Positions 1 through 6,600 of a DNA stretch of 27,945 nt are shown here, one piece after another (within the stretch, counting starts at the first letter, position 1; every line of letters begins with the position of its first letter). The position numbers and the translations under genes were made by a program. The stretch spans positions 1 to 27,945 of the forward strand of contig BTUV01000031.1 of NCBI GenBank assembly GCA_045863035.1, in the 5' to 3' direction. This DNA is from H2-BAC3 sp045863035. GTDB lineage: Bacteria > Bacteroidota > Ignavibacteria > Ignavibacteriales > Ignavibacteriaceae. The notes below the pieces were generated by a model that saw nothing but the letters and a program-made list of their open reading frames with translations, searched no databases and was not told where the DNA came from.

Positions 1-14
1 TTGCCGGGTTCTGT

Positions 15-32
15 ATTGGAAAGAGGGGGCTT
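15..32. repeat. Dispersed repeat fragment at window start
   Basis: ATTGGAAAGAGGGGGCTT is identical to 18600-18617. Both copies are followed a few bases later by ATTGTTCATTG. It lies in the 166-bp non-coding stretch downstream of the DUF2279 gene, in which I see nothing else. Confidence 0.6.
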
Positions 33-166
33 AAAAAATTATACATTGTTCATTGAATTTGCTCTCTCCTGATTTCGGGGGACAATGGCGACACTAAGGA
101 CACCGGCTGAGATTTAAAACTCTATGCTGCTTTGTGTTAACTCTATTCAGGGCGACTTACTTTTAA

Positions 167-997
167 CTAAAACCTCACTCCGTACCACACCACTCCCGGA
201 TATATTCTCACCGCCGGTGAAGGCAGACGGTAAAACCCGATAATCTTTTGCACCGCGCGGAGGTATTCATTTTGGATCTGAAACGCGTCCGGATTCCAGT
301 CTAATGCCAGGAAGAACTCATGATGACCCCCTTCCGGTGAGTCAAGCCGCTTCACGCTGTGACCGACGGCAAGGTTTATATACGGCGTCCAAAAGGGTTT
401 TACTTCCCGCGGGAGGAGGTTATATATATCAATGCTTACCCAGTCGTAGGTGCTTTCGTAATCATCGAAGATAACTGAGTGGGATTTATTGCGGAACCGT
501 TCAGAGGGGGAGAAGCTCATCTTAAAGCGGAAGTTACTCAGCGGAGGATATTCTTCTGCAAGCAGGGGATAAGCAGCACCGAGAGTATTCGCGGCAAAAT
601 CTCCCCAGCTAAATCCCCATTGACGTGAAAACCCGTCTTTGATTTCAATATACGTCTGATACGAAAACGCCAATGATGAACCGAGCCAGAGAGAGGTATT
701 GCGCGAGAAGCCGGACCACTGAAATAATCCCGAATATACCTGAGAAGCCATATAGGGAAAGAAGAAGTGACCGAATTTGTCTGAGCCGAGGGCATAAGTC
801 CAATCCTCCTGCCAGTTGAAGCGGAAGGAAGATTTTTCCCCTTTCCACCAGAGATTGGTGTTTAGCGCGTGACCATACATAAAACCACCTGCGGTAAGCA
901 GTCCTATTCCTCCGGCCCTGTACCAGTTGACGGAGGAGGTATCCTGGGTACGCGGGGTTGAGGTAACCAGAAGGACGACCAGCAGAACAGTTAACAT
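167..997 (-). CDS. DUF2279 family exported/membrane-associated protein
   Basis: The protein is about 277 residues with a hydrophobic N-terminus (MLTVLLVVLLVTS), so it is probably exported or membrane-anchored; no lipobox cysteine is visible. The centre carries the pattern I associate with DUF2279 (YfiM-like predicted periplasmic proteins): a DKFGHFFFPY segment, then an IEIKDGF segment and GFSWGDFAANTLGA. The C-terminal third is rich in aromatic, beta-like segments. Function is unknown for the family. I prefer ATG at 995-997 because the hydrophobic stretch begins there; a TTG at 1007-1009 would add four residues. No convincing Shine-Dalgarno sequence precedes either start. It is divergent from the DUF5686 gene across a gap of about 330 bp, so the two may share a regulatory region. 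The family call is from motif memory and is moderately sure. Confidence 0.7.
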   Translation of the reverse strand: MLTVLLVVLLVTSTPRTQDTSSVNWYRAGGIGLLTAGGFMYGHALNTNLWWKGEKSSFRFNWQEDWTYALGSDKFGHFFFPYMASQVYSGLFQWSGFSRNTSLWLGSSLAFSYQTYIEIKDGFSRQWGFSWGDFAANTLGAAYPLLAEEYPPLSNFRFKMSFSPSERFRNKSHSVIFDDYESTYDWVSIDIYNLLPREVKPFWTPYINLAVGHSVKRLDSPEGGHHEFFLALDWNPDAFQIQNEYLRAVQKIIGFYRLPSPAVRIYPGVVWYGVRF

Positions 998-1329
998 GTG
1001 ATTTAACAATAAGGTACCGGCAATTATATAAATGTAAACAGTGAATAAAATTAAGAAATAAAATGTGAAGAATGAAAAACAAGCAACCGCCTTGGGGCGA
1101 GTTGTTTTAATTTTTATCTGCTGCTTCCATCATCCCCGTGGTCAGGTGTCGTTACAGCCCCGGATTACAGCATTTCCCCTGCTTCAGACGAGTGTCAGGC
1201 GCATTACCCGGTCAATGCCCAGAGTTTAAGAACCGGCACAGAAGTTTTAGCGATCAGCAATTCATACCTCATATTTCAAACTTTATAATTCATTTGAACT
1301 CTATGTGACGCCGTTTTGTTATTTTTTTT
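998..1329. other. Divergent intergenic region
   Basis: About 330 bp lies between two divergently transcribed genes. I see no ORF with coding character and no RNA gene. It contains one plausible forward promoter (entered separately). Some poly-T/A-rich tracts are present near 1030-1120. Confidence 0.5.
1261..1289 (+). promoter_or_regulatory. Candidate sigma-70-type promoter for the DUF5686 gene
   Basis: A TATAAT hexamer at 1284-1289 is preceded, with a 17-bp spacer, by TTCATA at 1261-1266 (4 of 6 matches to TTGACA). Predicted transcription would begin about 35 nt before the ATG at 1330. This is a pattern match only; housekeeping promoters of this lineage may differ from the E. coli consensus. 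Confidence 0.35.
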
Positions 1330-3756
1330 ATGCGAATTGTGAATAAGTTATTATTACTCCTTTTGTTAATGGTTTTGCGGTCAATTTCCGCTGAAACGGC
1401 TTCCGGGCTGGTGCAGGGGCGTGTGGCAGATGCTGAAACGGGTGAAGCGCTTCCCTATGTTAACGTCTTTATCCAGGGCACTAATAAAGGAACTGTTACT
1501 GACCCTGACGGCAATTACCTCCTGAAAATCCCCTCCGGCTTCTATACGCTTACTTTTTCCATGGTTGGATATCGAACGGAAATGCGTCAGGCGGAAATAG
1601 CCGATGACCCGCTGACTATCAATGTTTATTTAGAAAAAGCAGAATATGCTATCCCCGAAGTTGTTGTAACCGGTGAGGATCCGGGTGTGCTGATTATGAA
1701 AAATGCAATAAAGCGGAAACTTGAACAACGCGAAAAGCTGAATTCCTACACCTATAATCTTTACACAAAGTTTGTCGTCAGTTCCGATACTCTCACAGCC
1801 AGACGTTCTTCGCAGCGCGGGGATACCACCATTTTTTCTATTTTTGAATCATATTCACTTGGATACTACCAGAAACCGGATAACTACTTTAACAGGATTA
1901 CACACCGCAGGCAGAGTGTGAACGTTCCCCCGCAGGCAAATCTGGTCGCGTTCGGCACCAATATCAATATATACGATGATGAGGTTTTGCTTCTGGATGA
2001 AGCGGTATATACGCCGTTTCATCCTGACGCTCCGGAGTATTACCGGTTCACTCTGGAGAAATGGATAAAGCCGGACAGTCTGACGATGATTGCGCGCGTA
2101 AAAGTTGAACCCGCCTCCGGTCAACGAAAACTTTTTACCGGGTATGCAGATATAAACGGAGCAACAGGACAGGTGCTTGAGGTATCACTCAGACCAAACA
2201 AAGCCGTGCAGCTTCCCTTTAGCGCTGATCTGCATTACTGGCAGTCCTTCGGAGAATTCGAGGGATATATTGTGCCGACCGGGCTTCACCTGAAAGCTAT
2301 CGTGCCGGTGGATATTTACTGGATATTTGACGCGAGAGTGGATATATCAGTATATACGGTTGCGTATGATTATGCCTTTAACGGAAAACTTGATCCCGGT
2401 CTGTTTTCCATGAGAAGAGTTGAAATTGATAAGAAAGCTGATGAGCTGAACGCTGACTATTGGGATGATAATGGAGTCCTGCCGCTCCGGGATGAAGAAA
2501 AAGAGGCCTACGAGGAAATACGCCGGCTCAGAGAAAATCCCGATTCTGTTCTGACGAGCAACTTTTTTGACCGCTATATCGGACCTGTCACCAGAGAGAT
2601 AGCAAAACTTGACCGTTCGCCTTTTTCCGGCTTTGATGATTTCTTCCGGTTTAACCGGACAGGGGGAGTATATACCGGCGCCGGATTCAGGTATCAGCCA
2701 TTTGAAGGATTACAAACGGTTATAAAAGGGGGTTACTCTTTTGCTGATAAAAAGAAGCATGGTGATTTTCTGGCGGAGTATTCATTTGACGAGACCGGGC
2801 AGTTGCAATTTGCCGCTAATATATACAGCCGGCTGAACCGCAGGGATGATCCTAATTTTTTCAGAGAGCGGACCATTACGCTTTTATCGCTCCTGGCGAA
2901 GAATGATTACGGTGATTACTATTATGCTTCGGGGTATTCGTTTGAATTGAAATACGGCATCGGACAACTCAGATTTATCAGACGGGAAACCTTTGAGCGC
3001 CCAACGGTATTTAAGATTGGTTTCAGAGATGAAACACAGCTCCCGGCCGGAGTTAATACTGATTTTTCCCTGTTCGGACGGAAAAGCGCATACCGGGCAA
3101 ATCCGGCCGCCAACCCTGGCCGGCTGCGTGCTCTTTACGGCGAAGTTTTGATTAACTATTCTCCTGCACGCAGAATCGGTGATGGCGGTTTATATTTATC
3201 TTTTGAAACCGCTGACAGGAAAAAACTGACAGGCGACTTTACCTTTTCGCATATCCGCTCTGCATTTTACCTCAGAACGGTAACCATGCCACTTTGGATG
3301 TTAGACCTCCGTTTGACCGGGGGATACAGTACAGGGGAACTTCCTGTGCAGCGGTATTACAGCTTTGAGTCATCAAGCGCTGCTATTGCTCTGCCCGGCG
3401 CGCTTCGTGGTATTAAAGAAAAGGAGTTTTATGGTGACCGTTATGCAACGGTGTTTGCGGAACATAATTTCGGTGAATTGATTCCCGGCATTCTTCGTAT
3501 TCCGAATGTTGCCGCCTATGGTATCGAAGTTATCATTAACGGCTCAATCGGCTGGAGTGATATAAAGAACCGGGCTCAGGTGCAGTCATTAAACCCCATG
3601 TTAAAAACTACCGCGGAAACTCAAGACCGTTATTATTATGAGGCAGGAATTGGATTTAACCGACTTCTCATATTCTTTCGATTTGATATTTCCGCACGGC
3701 TTTCGCAGGTGAGCGGTCCTTCATATAGAATTACCTTCTCAACTGCGACAAACTGA
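1330..3756 (+). CDS. DUF5686 / carboxypeptidase-regulatory-like domain outer-membrane protein
   Basis: The protein has 808 residues. A signal peptide spans residues 1 to about 21 (poly-Leu core ending SISAETA). Next is a CarboxypepD_reg-like beta-sandwich at about 25-112, with GRVADAETGEALPYVNVFIQGT and the GTVTDPDGNYLLKIPSG turn, the same fold that begins SusC-like and DUF5686 proteins. A linker EVVVTGEDPGVLIM leads into a long DUF5686 region, with the INSYTYNLYTK-like start seen here as LNSYTYNLYTKF. The last roughly 400 residues are alternating aromatic beta strands, suggesting an outer-membrane barrel. These proteins are common in Bacteroidota; their substrate is unknown. There is no TonB box or plug, so it is probably not a classical TonB receptor. 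It appears monocistronic: the next gene is 471 bp away and has its own promoter. Domain assignment is confident; function is not. Confidence 0.85.
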   Translation: MRIVNKLLLLLLLMVLRSISAETASGLVQGRVADAETGEALPYVNVFIQGTNKGTVTDPDGNYLLKIPSGFYTLTFSMVGYRTEMRQAEIADDPLTINVYLEKAEYAIPEVVVTGEDPGVLIMKNAIKRKLEQREKLNSYTYNLYTKFVVSSDTLTARRSSQRGDTTIFSIFESYSLGYYQKPDNYFNRITHRRQSVNVPPQANLVAFGTNINIYDDEVLLLDEAVYTPFHPDAPEYYRFTLEKWIKPDSLTMIARVKVEPASGQRKLFTGYADINGATGQVLEVSLRPNKAVQLPFSADLHYWQSFGEFEGYIVPTGLHLKAIVPVDIYWIFDARVDISVYTVAYDYAFNGKLDPGLFSMRRVEIDKKADELNADYWDDNGVLPLRDEEKEAYEEIRRLRENPDSVLTSNFFDRYIGPVTREIAKLDRSPFSGFDDFFRFNRTGGVYTGAGFRYQPFEGLQTVIKGGYSFADKKKHGDFLAEYSFDETGQLQFAANIYSRLNRRDDPNFFRERTITLLSLLAKNDYGDYYYASGYSFELKYGIGQLRFIRRETFERPTVFKIGFRDETQLPAGVNTDFSLFGRKSAYRANPAANPGRLRALYGEVLINYSPARRIGDGGLYLSFETADRKKLTGDFTFSHIRSAFYLRTVTMPLWMLDLRLTGGYSTGELPVQRYYSFESSSAAIALPGALRGIKEKEFYGDRYATVFAEHNFGELIPGILRIPNVAAYGIEVIINGSIGWSDIKNRAQVQSLNPMLKTTAETQDRYYYEAGIGFNRLLIFFRFDISARLSQVSGPSYRITFSTATN

Positions 3757-4034
3757 CCTATTTCTGCAAAGAGTAACTGACAAATTTTCAGGGTCCGCCA
3801 GTGATTGCACCGGATTCGGAAGGTGGCAGAGAGCCAGAAGATATAACTAACCTAAAAGAATCCAGCGGTTTTGCACTTCTAAGGAACAAACGGGTCAACT
3901 TAGTTTTTTTTGTTAATCACTTACCCGCCAGGTTAATTCAAACGGCTGCATAGGATGAACGTTTTTTTCTTTCTGAGTAGTGCAGATGGTTTATACTCAC
4001 TATGTCTGTATGTAATAACGTGTAATAGTTAAAA

Positions 4035-4057
4035 TTACCAGTAAAACTTACAGGTAA
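4035..4057. promoter_or_regulatory. Candidate upstream activator sites of pilin 1 (TTAC-NN-GTAA pair)
   Basis: Two palindromic decamers, TTACCAGTAA (4035-4044) and TTACAGGTAA (4048-4057), lie 13 bp centre to centre. Their centres are about 119 and 106 bp upstream of the -24 GG. The reverse complement of the second is TTACCTGTAA, which occurs exactly upstream of pilin 2 (4962-4971). Similar placement relative to the -24 element in all three pilin genes suggests binding sites for an enhancer-binding protein. This is inferred from motif recurrence. Confidence 0.45.
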
Positions 4058-4156
4058 TGTGTTTTTCTTACCGTTAAACCTAATCATTCACCTGAAATGG
4101 AAATCTCTTTGATAAAAAAAGTTCATTGGGAAGAAGGATTTTTGCATTAAATGGAT

Positions 4157-4171
4157 TGGCACGTTTTTAGA
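4157..4171 (+). promoter_or_regulatory. Sigma-54-like -24/-12 promoter of pilin 1
   Basis: TGGCACG (4157-4163) is a perfect -24 element. With the required spacing, the -12 position reads TAGA (4168-4171) against consensus TTGC, so this half is weak. The start of transcription would be near 4182, leaving a leader of about 45 nt before ATG 4228. It is the least convincing of the three pilin promoters on its own, but its location matches the others. Confidence 0.5.
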
Positions 4172-4189
4172 TATCAATGGTTTATCTAA
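4167..4189. repeat. Inverted repeat overlapping the pilin 1 promoter
   Basis: TTAGATA (4167-4173) and TATCTAA (4183-4189) form a perfect 7-bp inverted repeat with a 9-bp centre. It covers the -12 half and the predicted transcription start. It could be an operator or a 5' mRNA hairpin; nothing comparable was seen at pilins 2 and 3. Confidence 0.4.
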
Positions 4190-4227
4190 ACGCATTTTTT
4201 TAACATTAAGATAAAGGATTAAGAACC

Positions 4228-4617
4228 ATGGGTCAGCAGCAATTGCTCCTAATCGTTCTCGGGGTTATAATTGTTGGTATCTCAGTAGTAGTTGGTATCA
4301 ATCTGTTTCAGTCAAGCGCAGTACAGGCAAACAGAGATGCAATAATTGCAGATCTGAACAACCTTGCAGCTACGGCCATGCAGTATTACAAAAAGCCAAC
4401 CAATCTTGGCGGCGGCGGTAATTCATTCGTTGGATTTGCTCTCCCGACAGGAATGGGTTCTAATGCTAACGGTACATATACAATTTCAACTGCCGGAACA
4501 GCAACAACGATTATTTTCCAGGGTGTTGGAACTGAAACAGGTGACAACGGTACATCAGGTGTCTCTCACAGAGCTACTGTAACCGCAACCACAATCTCCA
4601 TTGCCAAGGTTAACTAA
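4228..4617 (+). CDS. Type IV pilin-like major subunit 1 (MGQQQ class)
   Basis: The protein has 129 residues. The N-terminus MGQQQLLLIVLGVIIVGISVV is a single hydrophobic helix running to about residue 27, followed by an amphipathic NLFQSSAVQANRDAIIADLNNLA stretch and YYKKP: the layout of a type IV pilin spine. A Gly-rich hinge (GGGGNSF) leads to a short beta domain with SNANGTYTISTAGT and a conserved KVN end. There is no cysteine. If Gly2 is the -1 residue of a prepilin cleavage site, the leader is only Met-Gly and mature position 5 is Leu rather than Glu. It is followed by two paralogs and by pilus assembly genes, which supports the pilin call. RBS AAGGAT precedes the ATG by about 9 nt. It has its own terminator at 4662, so it is a separate transcription unit. 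No canonical prepilin N-terminal motif match is expected, so automatic annotation may call it hypothetical. Confidence 0.75.
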   Translation: MGQQQLLLIVLGVIIVGISVVVGINLFQSSAVQANRDAIIADLNNLAATAMQYYKKPTNLGGGGNSFVGFALPTGMGSNANGTYTISTAGTATTIIFQGVGTETGDNGTSGVSHRATVTATTISIAKVN

Positions 4618-4661
4618 TTAATTCTGACCGGTAAAGCCGGTATCATTATTATGATGTAAAT

Positions 4662-4702
4662 AAACCGGTGTTCAGGTATTGCTGAACACCGGTTTTCTTT
4701 TT
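4662..4702 (+). terminator. Intrinsic terminator after pilin 1
   Basis: A 14-bp perfect stem (4662-4675 pairing with 4682-4695) with a 6-nt loop is followed by a T-rich tail, TTCTTTTT. It separates pilin 1 from pilin 2. Confidence 0.9.
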
Positions 4703-4953
4703 CCAATCCTCCTCTTCCTTAATACACTCCATTTACACAAATTCTTTCTGCTAAAACGCATCAGGTTTGCTCCCGTACGATTTGGCTGAAGTTTTTAGTC
4801 AGAGTATTTTCCGAATAACAAGATTCTGTAAAAACAGCGAAGACCATTGACTGGGGCTTGAGATGCAGCGCAGAGGGCAGGTCTTAGAACAGCCCCATAT
4901 TATGAGAACGGATCAATCAACAAAGTCTGGAAATATGTTAAATATGCTCTATA

Positions 4954-4971
4954 GGTAAAAATTACCTGTAA
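4954..4971. promoter_or_regulatory. Candidate upstream activator site of pilin 2
   Basis: The stretch reads GGTAA-AAA-TTACC (4954-4966, a perfect dyad) overlapping TTACCTGTAA (4962-4971). The latter is identical to the reverse complement of the second site upstream of pilin 1. Its centre lies about 86 bp upstream of the -24 GG. Confidence 0.45.
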
Positions 4972-5050
4972 ATCCGGGGTTCAATTTTACCTTAAATGAC
5001 CGGCCTGACGAAAAAAATGTGAATTGAGCTCAAAATAGAAGTATTACTTT

Positions 5051-5066
5051 TGGCATAATAATTTCT
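5051..5066 (+). promoter_or_regulatory. Sigma-54-like -24/-12 promoter of pilin 2
   Basis: TGGCATA (5051-5057), 4 bp, then TTTCT (5062-5066): the GG and the C of the TTGC element are at the correct 10-bp internal spacing. Transcription would start near 5077, about 36 nt before ATG 5113. The core TGGCAT-NN-TAATTTCTAT is shared exactly with the pilin 3 leader. Confidence 0.6.
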
Positions 5067-5112
5067 ATATTTAGGATACACGTTTCATTCAATAAACAAA
5101 AGGAAAGAAAAA

Positions 5113-5505
5113 ATGGGTCAGCAGCAATTGCTCCTTATCGTTCTCGGTGTCATCATTGTTGGTATCTCTGTTGTAGTAGGTATCAATCTTTTCCAGTCCA
5201 GTGCAGTACAGGCAAACCGTGATGCTGTCATTGCAGACTTAAACTCACTTGCTTCGCAGGCAATGCAGTACTACAAAAAGCCAACCACCATGGGCGGCGG
5301 CGGAAATTCATTTGTTGGATTTGCACTTCCAACAGGTATGGGTTCAAATGCTAATGGTACATATACCATCTCAACTGCAGGTACAGCTTCTGCGATTGTT
5401 TTTCAGGGTGTAGGTACCGAGAAGGGTGACAATGGAACCTCAGGTGTTTCACACAGAGCTTCCGTAAGTTCAGCCGGTGCAGTTACTATAACCAAGGTTA
5501 ACTAA
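5113..5505 (+). CDS. Type IV pilin-like major subunit 2 (MGQQQ class)
   Basis: The protein has 130 residues and is a close paralog of pilin 1. The first 37 residues are identical, and so is the GGGGNSFVGFALPTGMGSNA segment. Differences cluster at residues 38-60 and in the last 20 (SSAGAVTITKVN here). As in the others, the hydrophobic helix begins at residue 6 directly after MGQQQ, there is no basic leader and no Glu5, and no cysteines are present. A strong RBS-like AAGGAAAG precedes the ATG. It is bounded by its own promoter and terminator. The near-identity of the helix with change confined to the surface domain suggests either a recent duplication or copies kept for alternative filament surfaces. 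Confidence 0.75.
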   Translation: MGQQQLLLIVLGVIIVGISVVVGINLFQSSAVQANRDAVIADLNSLASQAMQYYKKPTTMGGGGNSFVGFALPTGMGSNANGTYTISTAGTASAIVFQGVGTEKGDNGTSGVSHRASVSSAGAVTITKVN

Positions 5506-5553
5506 CCCACTGGGGTAATAACCAGATTTAACCGGATTACAAGGTTACTATCG

Positions 5554-5595
5554 ACCGGCATCCCTGAGTCAGGGGGTTGCCGGTTTTTTTATTTT
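5554..5595 (+). terminator. Intrinsic terminator after pilin 2
   Basis: An outer stem ACCGGCA (5554-5560) / TGCCGGT (5578-5584) encloses an inner CCCTG-AGT-CAGGG hairpin and is followed by seven T residues and ATTTT. Confidence 0.85.
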
Positions 5596-5641
5596 AAATC
5601 ATATTAAGAGCCCGGTTTTCATTCAGAACGCATTCTCAATA

Positions 5642-5659
5642 CTACTGGTAAAAAATTCC
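5642..5659. promoter_or_regulatory. Candidate upstream activator site of pilin 3
   Basis: CTACTGGTAA (5642-5651) matches the TTAC-NN-GTAA motif at 7 of its 8 specified positions. It overlaps GGTAA-AAAA-TTCC (5647-5659), which resembles the dyad upstream of pilin 2. Its centre is about 97 bp upstream of the -24 GG. It is the most degenerate of the set. Confidence 0.35.
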
Positions 5660-5741
5660 GGTTGTTTGAGAAAGAAGGAGAAGTTTTTGTTTTGATTGAA
5701 GGGAAACCGTCATTTTGCACCGTAAAAAGCATGATTATTGC

Positions 5742-5757
5742 TGGCATGGTAATTTCT
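5742..5757 (+). promoter_or_regulatory. Sigma-54-like -24/-12 promoter of pilin 3
   Basis: TGGCATG (5742-5748), 4 bp, then TTTCT (5753-5757), with correct GG-to-C spacing. It is the same TGGCAT-NN-TAATTTCTAT core as at pilin 2. The start would be near 5768, about 34 nt before ATG 5802. Confidence 0.6.
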
Positions 5758-5801
5758 ATGATAAAGTCATTCATTCATAATTCAGAATCAGGCAGAAGCG
5801 C

Positions 5802-6191
5802 ATGGGTCAGCAGCAGTTACTTTTAATCGTTCTTGGTGTAATAGTAGTTGGAATTTCGATAGTTGTCGGAATTAGTTTATTCCGGACAAGTGCAGTACAG
5901 GCAAATAGAGACGCTGTAATGGCAGACCTTAATCATCTGGCATCTGTAGCCATCCAATACTATAAACGACCTGTAGCAGCCAACGGAGGTGGAAACTCAT
6001 ACGTGGGATTTACCTTGCCCGGCGGTTTAACCTCAAACGCCAATGGCACATATAGCATTTCAACAGCGGGGACGGTAAGTACAATCGTTTTTCAGGGGGT
6101 AGGTACTGAAACCGGTGATAACGGTTCGGGCAAAGTAACTTACAGGGCCACGGTAACATCAACCAATATATCAATTACCAAGGTTAATTAA
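5802..6191 (+). CDS. Type IV pilin-like subunit 3 (MGQQQ class)
   Basis: The protein has 129 residues and is the most diverged of the three paralogs. The N-terminal 14 residues are unchanged (MGQQQLLLIVLGVI); later differences include SLFRTSAV for NLFQSSAV, YYKRPVAANGGGNSYVGF for YYKKP...NSFVGF, and a GSGKVTYRATV segment near the end. It retains SNANGTYSISTAGT, the IVFQGVGTETGDNG block and the ITKVN end. It lacks Glu5, cysteines and any basic leader. No strong RBS is evident (AGGCAGAAG lies 3-11 nt upstream). It is the last subunit gene before the assembly operon. Its downstream stem (6191-6198 with 6228-6235) has a 29-nt loop and no T-run, so some read-through towards the assembly genes is possible. 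Confidence 0.75.
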   Translation: MGQQQLLLIVLGVIVVGISIVVGISLFRTSAVQANRDAVMADLNHLASVAIQYYKRPVAANGGGNSYVGFTLPGGLTSNANGTYSISTAGTVSTIVFQGVGTETGDNGSGKVTYRATVTSTNISITKVN

Positions 6192-6287
6192 TCCGTCCAA
6201 ATTAACGGGGGTAGTGGTTTCCAGGGCGGACGGATAAAATACTGAGTCTGGGGAATAATATCTGTCATTTTTGGCAAATGACCGGTA

Positions 6288-6404
6288 ATGATTTCCATTG
6301 AGTGGTCATCCAATACCGGCAAGAGCCAGACCCTCGTCGTTCGGGGATATCAGACCGCGCAAATTGTCCCGACGGTCCTCATCAATATCAAAACTCCCTT
6401 CTAA
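6288..6404 (+). CDS. Possible small ORF, 38 codons, unknown
   Basis: ATG at 6288 to TAA at 6402-6404 encodes a 38-residue peptide starting MISIEWSSNTGKSQ and ending VLINIKTPF. The residue pattern (alternating VVRGY, QIVPTVLINI) looks like beta strands, and the codons favour C in third position (GTC, CTC, ACC), unlike the surrounding AT-rich leader DNA. There is no signal peptide, no obvious RBS and no recognised family. It could be a small protein, a relic of a larger gene, or chance. Confidence 0.2.
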   Translation: MISIEWSSNTGKSQTLVVRGYQTAQIVPTVLINIKTPF

Positions 6405-6540
6405 AAAAGAAAAAAACTGCTGATATTTGCTGTCGGTTTTTGCTGAAAAATGAAACCGCGGTCACTTATTCTTTCAGTGTAAAAGCAAAGCTAAAATCCG
6501 TCTAAAATGAGTATAAAATGAGGATGTCTGTCAGTATTCC

Positions 6541-6569
6541 TTCAAATTTAGCTGATAATTAATTATATT
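6541..6569 (+). promoter_or_regulatory. Candidate sigma-70-type promoter of the assembly operon
   Basis: TTCAAA (6541-6546), a 17-bp spacer, then TATATT (6564-6569). The predicted start is near 6576, about 25 nt before ATG 6601. This differs from the sigma-54-like promoters of the pilins and would fit constitutive machinery with regulated subunits. Confidence 0.35.
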
Positions 6570-6600
6570 TCAGGGTTAATGAAAAATAGAAGTTTAATAC

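Larger units (their letters stand above)
3757..4227. other. Regulatory intergenic region upstream of pilin 1
   Basis: The stretch is 471 bp. The first half (3757-4000) shows no recognisable gene and no clear intrinsic terminator for the upstream gene. The second half carries the candidate enhancer motifs at 4035-4057, a -24 element at 4157 and an inverted repeat at 4167-4189, each entered separately. The whole region is AT-rich. Confidence 0.6.
4703..5112. other. Leader region of pilin 2
   Basis: About 410 bp without a credible ORF. It holds the candidate activator site (4954-4971) and the -24/-12 element (5051-5066). Around 4840-4896 two 6-bp complementary pairs (AAGACC/GGTCTT and GGGGCT/AGCCCC) interleave like a pseudoknot, possibly by chance. 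Confidence 0.5.
6192..6600. other. Intergenic region between pilins and assembly operon
   Basis: The 409 bp contains a stem ATCCGTCC (6191-6198) / GGACGGAT (6228-6235), a hairpin GTCATTT (6264-6270) / AAATGAC (6276-6282) with a 5-nt loop, a 38-codon ORF (6288-6404) and a candidate promoter (6541-6569). Neither hairpin has a T-tract, so neither is a clear intrinsic terminator. Confidence 0.5.

Noticed and set aside
6271..6289. TTGGCAAATGACCGGTAATG as another sigma-54 promoter
   Set aside because: The -12 position reads CGGT rather than TTGC, and the site is over 300 bp from the next gene.
6302..6505. 67-residue ORF from GTG between pilins and assembly genes
   Set aside because: Arg/Lys/Cys-rich with no domain, no RBS, and overlaps the 38-codon frame with better residue pattern. 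Treated as chance.
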